DNA from: Phocaeicola_A sp036804505
GTDB taxonomy: Bacteria > Bacteroidota > Bacteroidia > Bacteroidales > Bacteroidaceae
DNA: 64,000 bases
NCBI GenBank assembly: GCA_036804505.1
Contig: DAIRSI010000003.1
Span: 1-64,000, forward strand
Direction of reading: 5' to 3'
Position 1 is the stretch's first letter. Every line of letters starts with the position of its first letter. Shown piece by piece: positions 54,313-61,640 of the stretch. The notes under the pieces are model-generated. The model was not told where the DNA came from. It searched no databases and saw only the letters and a list, made by a program, of their open reading frames with translations. The position numbers were made by a program, and so were the translations under genes.

Positions 54313-56136
54313 TTAGTACCCCTCATTTTGATCACATAAATTATTCCTTAATAACTCGTTTGTAGGAATAGGGAATATCATCTTCTTGGCACTGTAGTCG
54401 AAGTTACGATAAGTGTGCCAGTTATCAGCTGCCGTTGCATCTGTGTTAGGAACTCCTACACCTTTAGGATAGCAGTGAGTCAGACAGTCTTCCATGAATC
54501 CTGAACGCTGCATGTCATATTTCTCGCAGAACTCTGCATTGAATTCCTTGCGGCGTTCCATGCCTACAGCTACCAACCATACCGGTGAAGTCAATCCATA
54601 GTCGGCCTTAACTTGAGTGTAATAGGTCTTTGCATCAGGAACAGAAACTGCTTCCTTATTGAAAGGCAATGGATATCCATCGTATTTATAATCGCCATAT
54701 CCCCAATCGAAACCTGCCAGACCTTTGTAATAAGGGCCATAAGTATTTTCGAGACTTTCGGATTTGCCTACTTCCAGATTACCGAATGCGCGGCTACGAA
54801 TCTGACCGATAATGCTCCAAGCTGTAGCATCGTCGGCACCATTGGTACGGAACAGACATTCTGCATAGTCGAACAAAACATTTGCATAGCGTTTGTAATA
54901 GATCTGCATCGGGGCCATGATGATATCATAGTTTGCACGAGCAGTTCTCCACCATTTCAAACTCCAAATGGAAGGAGCAAACTCACCGCCGTTGGCATAT
55001 TTATAATGTGAACTGGTACCGTTTGTAGGCAATGCTTGTTTGGTATAAGGGTTATATCCGTAGCAGTAGTCTGAGCATCCTTTTTCAGCAGGAATCAGGC
55101 CGGTAACAGCTGATGCGTCACGACGTTTGTCACCTTTTTCAAAGCTCTTGTACCATTCCCAAGAAAGATAGAGGGAACCCCAACCACCTAATTCAGGACA
55201 TGCACAGTTATAAATGTAGAAGATAGCGGCATCTATGTCCGGATTCCAAGATGTTTTCTTGGTCTGGTCTTGAAGAACAACTTCCCAAACACATTCCTTG
55301 GTCCAAACAGCTCCCGGATCCCACAAAGTGGTATAAGAAGGATTCAACTCATATTTTCCACTGTCGATAACTTGTTTCAAGGCTGCTGCAGCTTGTTTGT
55401 AGAATGAACTGTCACCTGTCTTGAAGGCTTTCCACATGTAGGCTTCGCCTAGATAGGAAAGAGCCATACCTTTTGTGCAACGTCCATACTGGCTGTTGTC
55501 CGGATCCCAATTCAATTCGTTGGAAGCATCAACTAAGTCTTTGATGATAAAGTCCCACATTTCTGCATCCGTAGCTGCACGGGCTTTGTTAGGCGTGTTG
55601 ACATAAGTTTCACCTGTGGCCAACATTGGTACGCGGCCCCATGTTTCTGCAAGATACATATAGAAGTAAGCACGAAGAGCTTTGGCTTCTCCGTCCATGA
55701 TCTTCTTTTTGGCATCCGTAACGTTGTTTGTGGTTTCAAGACCTGCCAAGAAATCGTTACAACGGGAAATAGCACGATAAGAATAGATAAATCCCGAACT
55801 TAAATCACTATTGTCGGCGGTCCAGCTTTCTGTACAGAAGTCTTTATCCCAACCTGTAGCCTGAGTATCCAGAGTAGGGTGACACCCTGTCATGATCTGT
55901 GGCTTGAAGTTCCAGTTATCACTGTAAACGCCACCCAGACTTTGTTTTTCCGGAAGCATCATATCATAGCAACCAATCAATCCTTTGGCTGCATCGCTTT
56001 CGCTTTTGAACATTTGATCGGCATCAATTGTTGTATAATGATCAACCGACAAATATTTATCGTTGTCGCAGGAGGTTAATCCCAGAAGGACGAATCCGCT
56101 TGCAACTGTAAATATTATTTTATTTATATTTTTCAT
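54313..56136 (-). CDS. SusD/RagB-family lipoprotein (inner minus-strand pair)
   Basis: The protein has 607 residues with lipoprotein signal FVLLGLTSCDNDKYLSVDHY. SusD features are GEAKALRAYFYMYLAETWGRVPML, GMALSYLGEAYMWKA, VGMERRKEFNAEFCEKYDMQRSGF and the terminal FPIPTNELLRNNLCDQNEGY. It is a close paralogue of the SusD at 59758-61614 and lies 12 nt after its SusC. The glycan is unknown; no enzymes accompany it in the window, so the substrate-defining part of this PUL is probably beyond the right edge. Confidence 0.94.
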   Translation of the reverse strand: MKNINKIIFTVASGFVLLGLTSCDNDKYLSVDHYTTIDADQMFKSESDAAKGLIGCYDMMLPEKQSLGGVYSDNWNFKPQIMTGCHPTLDTQATGWDKDFCTESWTADNSDLSSGFIYSYRAISRCNDFLAGLETTNNVTDAKKKIMDGEAKALRAYFYMYLAETWGRVPMLATGETYVNTPNKARAATDAEMWDFIIKDLVDASNELNWDPDNSQYGRCTKGMALSYLGEAYMWKAFKTGDSSFYKQAAAALKQVIDSGKYELNPSYTTLWDPGAVWTKECVWEVVLQDQTKKTSWNPDIDAAIFYIYNCACPELGGWGSLYLSWEWYKSFEKGDKRRDASAVTGLIPAEKGCSDYCYGYNPYTKQALPTNGTSSHYKYANGGEFAPSIWSLKWWRTARANYDIIMAPMQIYYKRYANVLFDYAECLFRTNGADDATAWSIIGQIRSRAFGNLEVGKSESLENTYGPYYKGLAGFDWGYGDYKYDGYPLPFNKEAVSVPDAKTYYTQVKADYGLTSPVWLVAVGMERRKEFNAEFCEKYDMQRSGFMEDCLTHCYPKGVGVPNTDATAADNWHTYRNFDYSAKKMIFPIPTNELLRNNLCDQNEGY

Positions 56137-56148
56137 ATTGCTGATAAA

Positions 56149-59100
56149 TTAGAAGTTAACACTTAAACCTAATGAATAGATTCTTGGCATAGGGTAACGG
56201 CCTGTATCCAAACCTGTGTAAAGAACACTTCCCTGACCACATTCAGGATCTCCGTATTTGTTGTAGCCTGACAGGCAGCAAAGGTTGCGAACGGCAGCAT
56301 AAATACGTGCACTTTCAATACGCAATGGCTTTAAAAGATTCTTGTCGAAAGTGTAACCAATCTGGATGTTATTGATTTTCAAGAAGTCTCCATTCTTAAC
56401 CCATGCTGAAGAACAACGTGTGTTGTAATTGTGGTCGGCAATGCTCAGACGAGGAACTGAATTTCCTCCGTTGGTTGATGTCCAAGAATCATTCACTGCT
56501 GATTTTAACATGTTAGGAATACCATCGTCTGAAGGATCCAATGTAGAAAGTTTCATAGCTGAATAAGAAAGAATGTCTTGTCCAAGAACTCCGTACATGT
56601 AAAGAGAGAAATCCCAATTTTTGTATGAAGCGTTCAAATTCAAACCATAGTTCAAATCTGGGAATCCATTGCCCAAAATAGTCATATCATTTGAATCAAT
56701 ATGTCCGTCACCGTTGATGTCTTTGTATTTGAAGTCTCCTGCAGTGGTTGTTGCTTCTTGATATTGGTTATATCCTTTAGCTTTGGCTGCAGCATTGGCT
56801 GCATCTACTTCACCTTGGTTCTGGAAGATGCTTTCGACCTGATAGCCATAATAAGAACCTACAGCGTAACCTTCGCGGCAAATGGAGTGGTTGTCCCAAT
56901 GAAGTCCGGAACCAACTGCACCTACGTTACTTCCATCACCTGTACTTGAACCGTTTGTTTTCAAGATATCAGCACCGCACTTCATGACTTTATTGCTTAA
57001 GGTAGATCCCGTGAGAGTTGCACCAAAGTTCCAATCTCCGAATTTCTGATTCCAGTTTACACTGAATTCAAAACCTTTGTTACGGATTTTTCCAAAGTTG
57101 GTATAAACCTGAGAGAACCCAGTTGAAGGACGAAGTGACTGATAGAGCAACAGGTCTTTTGAATCACGAACGAAGTAATCCATTGTGATGTTCAAGCGGT
57201 TGTTGAATAATCCTAAATCAATACCACCATTCCATTGTTCGTTGGTTTCCCATTTCAAATTAGGATCGATAACGCTCAATGCAGCCATACCGTTTGCTGT
57301 GGTATATCCTGAAGATGCTCCACCCTGTGAATTAAAGTAATAAGCAACGCGGTTTGTTGACAATTGCAGATAAGATAAATCGGATACTGAACCGGCATTA
57401 CCTGTACGTCCCCAACCAAAACGGAGCTTTAAATTGGTGATATCAGAAATGTCTTTCATAAAGCTTTCTTCAGTTACACGCCATGCAGCTGCCAATGATG
57501 GGAAAGTGCCCCAATGGTTGCCGGCGAAGTTGGATGAACCATCACGTCTTACGGTTCCGGTCAAGATATAACGATCTTTGAAACTGTAAATGGCACGACC
57601 AAAATAAGAGATAAAGCGGCTTTGTGCATTAAAGGCTCCTTGGGCACTTTTAGTGGAAGTATCAGTAGTCAATTCAATACTGCGGACAGTTTCCGAAGGG
57701 AAACCTTTGGCATAAACACTTTGCCAGTTACCGAATGAATTGCTGACGGTATTACCGGCCATCAATGTCAAATTGTTAAGCTGATCTTTGTAGTTATAGG
57801 TAAGATAACTTTCTATAGCCAGTTCACTATTCTGTGCGGGACTCATTGTAAATTCATTGTTTGCACTGTAGTTGGCAATGGAAATTTCTTCACCGTTATT
57901 GTAACGATGTTTGATTTTGGTAAAGTTGGAATAGTCCTTTGCATAGAAATTATAGGAGGCAACAGATTTGAAGTTCAAGCCTTTGAACAGCTTGATGTCG
58001 GCATAACCACTTGCAAAAACACGATTGGTTTTTGTTTTTCCTCCCAATTCTTTCTGTTGTGCAACAGGATTGTCCAGACCTCTGGCAATTTCTGAGTCTG
58101 CAGTTGTCTGCCAGAATACGCCGTAAGTACCGTCAGCATTTTTAATATTCGGGCTGATATAATTACCGCTGGCATCCACATAATCCATAGTAGGTGTCAG
58201 GAAGGCCATATCACGCAAGCTGGACATATTACCATTATTACCTGTGCCGGAATTACTTCCGTGATCTTCTTCATGAACGAAATTGATGTCACCACCTATT
58301 TCAATGAAATCCGCTACATTGGTTTTTACATTAGCGCGTGCTGTCAAACGTTTGTAATTGGTATTCAGGACAACACCGTCATTATTCAAGTAACCTACAG
58401 AGAATGTGGACTGAGTTTTGTCTGTTCCACCTGAAACAGAGAGGTCATATTGCTGCTTCAAAGAAGTGCGGGTCAATTCTTTCTGCCAGTCTATTGTCTT
58501 TCTTTGACCGTCGTATTTGGAATTCCAAATAGGCATTGCAACTGAGTTTCCATCATTGGCACGACCTGTGCGGATAGTATAAGCATATTGGTCTGCATCA
58601 CCTGTGTCAAGAGTTTGTGCTCTTGTCTGAATACCCCAATCTGCATTGAAACTCAAATGAGTTGCACCTTTATTACCATGTTTGGTAGTAATCATGACAA
58701 CACCATTGGCACCACGAGCACCATAGATAGCTGTGGCGGAAGCATCCTTCAATACTTCAATGCTTTCGATATCGGCCGGGTTCAGGAAGTTTGCATTGGT
58801 TCCTACTTGCACGCCATCTACAACATAAAGAGGATCGGCTGAACCGTTGATGGTTGCAACACCACGAACGCGGATTGTTGCCAGACCATTAGGAGAACCG
58901 TCCTGCTGCTGTACCATGACACCCGGAGCTGCACCTTGCAAGCCCTGAGCGATGTTCGTAGGAGCTTTTCTCATCATATCTTCACGATTGACTGATGCGA
59001 CAGATCCGGATACATCGCTTTTCTTGATGCTACCATAACCTACGACGACAACTTCATCCAAGGTTTTGGTATCTTCTTTCATAGTCACATTGATTGCTTT

Positions 59101-59373
59101 TTTACCAGCTACAGGAATAATCTGTGGGATGTAGCCTACAAAAGAGAATTCTAGTTTGGCATTGGAAGGAACAGTAATGGAATAATTTCCGTCAAAATCG
59201 GAAATCGTTCCATTGGTGGAACCAACCTGCAAAACGTTTACTCCAGGAAGTGCTTCGCCGGAAGCATCCTTAACGTTACCCTTAACAGTGATGTTTTGGG
59301 ATACTGCCCATAAAGGAATCAGCATAAACATTGCCAATAGCCCCAAGGCCTTTTTTAGATTAATGCATTTCAT
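56149..59373 (-). CDS. SusC-family TonB-dependent receptor without STN domain (inner pair)
   Basis: The protein has 1074 residues. A signal peptide (ALGLLAMFMLIPLWAVSQ) leads straight into the carboxypeptidase-D-like domain (VKGNVKDASGEALPGVNVLQ) and the signature LDEVVVVGYGSIKK (~105-118), plug and barrel, ending LGLSVNF. Absence of an STN domain, unlike the two plus-strand SusCs, means it is not expected to signal to a FecR partner, and none is nearby. It is a close paralogue of the truncated SusC at the window end. Its leader and promoter lie in the 384-bp gap before it. Confidence 0.95.
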   Translation of the reverse strand: MKCINLKKALGLLAMFMLIPLWAVSQNITVKGNVKDASGEALPGVNVLQVGSTNGTISDFDGNYSITVPSNAKLEFSFVGYIPQIIPVAGKKAINVTMKEDTKTLDEVVVVGYGSIKKSDVSGSVASVNREDMMRKAPTNIAQGLQGAAPGVMVQQQDGSPNGLATIRVRGVATINGSADPLYVVDGVQVGTNANFLNPADIESIEVLKDASATAIYGARGANGVVMITTKHGNKGATHLSFNADWGIQTRAQTLDTGDADQYAYTIRTGRANDGNSVAMPIWNSKYDGQRKTIDWQKELTRTSLKQQYDLSVSGGTDKTQSTFSVGYLNNDGVVLNTNYKRLTARANVKTNVADFIEIGGDINFVHEEDHGSNSGTGNNGNMSSLRDMAFLTPTMDYVDASGNYISPNIKNADGTYGVFWQTTADSEIARGLDNPVAQQKELGGKTKTNRVFASGYADIKLFKGLNFKSVASYNFYAKDYSNFTKIKHRYNNGEEISIANYSANNEFTMSPAQNSELAIESYLTYNYKDQLNNLTLMAGNTVSNSFGNWQSVYAKGFPSETVRSIELTTDTSTKSAQGAFNAQSRFISYFGRAIYSFKDRYILTGTVRRDGSSNFAGNHWGTFPSLAAAWRVTEESFMKDISDITNLKLRFGWGRTGNAGSVSDLSYLQLSTNRVAYYFNSQGGASSGYTTANGMAALSVIDPNLKWETNEQWNGGIDLGLFNNRLNITMDYFVRDSKDLLLYQSLRPSTGFSQVYTNFGKIRNKGFEFSVNWNQKFGDWNFGATLTGSTLSNKVMKCGADILKTNGSSTGDGSNVGAVGSGLHWDNHSICREGYAVGSYYGYQVESIFQNQGEVDAANAAAKAKGYNQYQEATTTAGDFKYKDINGDGHIDSNDMTILGNGFPDLNYGLNLNASYKNWDFSLYMYGVLGQDILSYSAMKLSTLDPSDDGIPNMLKSAVNDSWTSTNGGNSVPRLSIADHNYNTRCSSAWVKNGDFLKINNIQIGYTFDKNLLKPLRIESARIYAAVRNLCCLSGYNKYGDPECGQGSVLYTGLDTGRYPMPRIYSLGLSVNF

Positions 59374-59667
59374 AGAAAAAATAAATTTTTGTGTATTAGA
59401 TTAATAAAAATATTATTCTCTTTTTTATGTCTCGAAAAGGAGGCATGAGCAAAATCTCATTTTTAGGTTTTCATGATATTACATTTTTTTAGGTTGAACA
59501 ATGAATTTTCACTGTCGCAAATTTGTGTACTTATTTTTAAAGAGTGCTTAATTATTTGTTACATTAAATAGCTGAAATGTTACATGAGGGGTCAGAAATG
59601 TAACCAAGAAATAGCTAAAATGTTATCGTATGAAAGATGATATGTCAAATAGAACAAAAAAGAGCAT
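59374..59667 (-). promoter_or_regulatory. Leader and control region of the inner susC
   Basis: No gene is present. The leader contains AACCTAAAAATG (59469-59458, minus strand) and a longer variant at 59495-59478, both complementary to the 42-nt 3'-UTR element. GTTACATT (59558-59565) and AATGTAAC (59597-59604) form a dyad around another AATGTTAC, and AAATAGCT-plus-AAATGTTA occurs twice near 59567 and 59610, suggesting regulator sites. CAAATTTG at about 59517-59524 is a one-off match to the -7 box. Confidence 0.45.
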
Positions 59668-59709
59668 AAAAAAAGAAGGAATGACCACCCGCTGGTAGTA
59701 TTCCTTCTT
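59668..59709 (-). terminator. Terminator of the outer minus-strand susCD operon
   Basis: AAGAAGGAAT (59673-59682) pairs with 59700-59709 with inner ACC/GGT pairing; on the minus strand a run of seven T follows. Confidence 0.7.
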
Positions 59710-59710
59710 T

Positions 59711-59752
59711 ACCTAATGTTGAGATAACATTACATTAACCTAAAAATGTAAT
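59711..59752 (-). ncRNA. Conserved 42-nt 3'-UTR element, copy 2
   Basis: Exact copy of 54269-54310, starting 5 nt after the SusD stop. The same two mutually exclusive hairpins can form, again followed by a terminator. Confidence 0.5.
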
Positions 59753-59757
59753 ACTTT

Positions 59758-61614
59758 TTAGTATCCTGGATTCTGTGTGATTAAATTATTTCTTAATAAT
59801 TCGTTTGTTGGAATTGGCATAACCAATTTCTGTTTGTTAAAATCCCAGTCGCGATAATAGTGCCAATTGTGGACTGCCGAAGCATCTGTATTCGGTACAC
59901 CAACGCCTTTCGGATAACAAGCTTCAATATCAGGAATCAGAAAATCTGAACGTTGCAGATCATATTTCAAATTCCATTCAGAACTGAATTCCTTACGGCG
60001 CTCCATACCTAGAGCAACTTCCCAAGCCTTTGAACTAGAGAATGATTTGTGATATTCATCACTAGTAGAAGCATACTGTGTGTAGAATGTCTTTGCAGAC
60101 GGTACGGTTACTGCTACTGTATTGAAAGGAATAGGATAAGTTGAAGGAGCTACATAATCTTTATAATCATTGTTTATATTGGCCAAGCCTTTGAAATAGG
60201 TAGTAAATGTAGAATTCAACTCATCAGCCTTTCCTACTTCCAAATTGCCGAATGCACGATTGCGAACCTGATCGATTAAACTCCAAGCTGTTGCATCATT
60301 TTCTCCATTCAAGCGAAACAGACATTCTGCATAGTCAAATAACACTGCTGAATAACGCTTATAATAGAAATGAACCGGTTCGTGAGGGGATGACCATTGA
60401 CAACGCTGGTTTCTCCATAATTTTAAAGTCCAGATTCCCGGAGCATAATCACCGTTCATATTCATTTTGTAACTGTTAAGTCCGGCATCAGTACTTCCAA
60501 TTTTTTGCTGCATGAATGGATTGTAACCATAGCAGTATTTTGATCTCATTGATTCCGGCAATTCGGGTACAGGATTTGTACACATGGATGCATCACGACG
60601 TTTATCACCGTTTTCGTAACTGAAATATAATTCCCAAGAGAGGTATTCGGATCCCCAGCCACCGCCACCATTGGTGGAACCTGAGAAGAAGTTCACGAAG
60701 TTATGAGCGTTAGAGTCCCATTTACCGTAGTTTCCTTTACCCATATCCATGCAAACCTGCCAAACAGCTTCTTTGTTCCATGCTACATCTACATCCCAAA
60801 GAGTGGAGAAAGATGGAGCTAACTCGTAAGTTTTGCTGTCAATGACTTGTTTCAAAGCAGCAGCAGCTTTTTGAATATTCTCGGTGCTTTTTGCGTCACC
60901 ATCACCGTTTATACGTGCCTTATATGCTTTCCACAAATAAGCTTCACCCAAATAGGAGAGTGCCATACCTTTGGTGCATCGTCCATATTCATTATTTTCA
61001 GGAGCCCAATCCAATTCATTGGAAGCATCTGTCAAGTCCTGGATTATGAAATCCCACATCTCATCATCTGTAGTAGCAGCAGCTTTGTTAGGTGTATTTG
61101 AAAATGTTTCTCCTGTTGCCAGCATAGGTACTTTTCCCCATGTTTCAGCAAGCCACATATAAAAGTAAGCACGAATGGCCTTTGCTTGCCCATCCATTGA
61201 TTTATAAGAAGACCAGCCGGAATCCGATGTTGCTAAACCTGCCAGAAAATCATTGCAGCGTCCGATGGCACGATATGCGTACATCCATCCTGCGCTTAGG
61301 CTGGAGTCGTCTGCAGTCCATTGCTGATTCCCATATTGTTTGTCCCATAATGTTGCCTGAGTATCCAATGTTGGGTGGCAACCTACGAATAATTGAGGTT
61401 TGTAGTTCCAGTCGTCGGCGTTATCGCCTGGGAAGAACATGTCATAGCAACCGTTCAAGCCCTTGGCAGCGTCGGCTTCACTTTTAAACATCTGGTCGGC
61501 AGCGAGAATCGTATAGTGCTCGACTGTCAGATATTTATCGTTGTCGCATGAAGTTGTTCCAAACAAGACTCCTCCAAAGGCAACAGTCAGTAATATATTT
61601 GATATCTTTTTCAT
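59758..61614 (-). CDS. SusD/RagB-family lipoprotein (outer minus-strand pair)
   Basis: The protein has 618 residues, lipobox VLFGTTSCDNDKYLTVEHY. Shared SusD features are GQAKAIRAYFYMWLAETWGKVPML, GMALSYLGEAYLWKA, LGMERRKEFSSEWNLKYDLQRSDF and terminal MPIPTNELLRNNLITQNPGY. It is paralogous to the SusD at 54313-56136 throughout, with the main differences in mid-protein loops that may contact glycan (for example a Gly-rich STNGGGGWGS loop here). It follows its SusC by 26 nt. Confidence 0.94.
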   Translation of the reverse strand: MKKISNILLTVAFGGVLFGTTSCDNDKYLTVEHYTILAADQMFKSEADAAKGLNGCYDMFFPGDNADDWNYKPQLFVGCHPTLDTQATLWDKQYGNQQWTADDSSLSAGWMYAYRAIGRCNDFLAGLATSDSGWSSYKSMDGQAKAIRAYFYMWLAETWGKVPMLATGETFSNTPNKAAATTDDEMWDFIIQDLTDASNELDWAPENNEYGRCTKGMALSYLGEAYLWKAYKARINGDGDAKSTENIQKAAAALKQVIDSKTYELAPSFSTLWDVDVAWNKEAVWQVCMDMGKGNYGKWDSNAHNFVNFFSGSTNGGGGWGSEYLSWELYFSYENGDKRRDASMCTNPVPELPESMRSKYCYGYNPFMQQKIGSTDAGLNSYKMNMNGDYAPGIWTLKLWRNQRCQWSSPHEPVHFYYKRYSAVLFDYAECLFRLNGENDATAWSLIDQVRNRAFGNLEVGKADELNSTFTTYFKGLANINNDYKDYVAPSTYPIPFNTVAVTVPSAKTFYTQYASTSDEYHKSFSSSKAWEVALGMERRKEFSSEWNLKYDLQRSDFLIPDIEACYPKGVGVPNTDASAVHNWHYYRDWDFNKQKLVMPIPTNELLRNNLITQNPGY

Positions 61615-61640
61615 ATTGTATCAATGTTATTTGAAATTAA

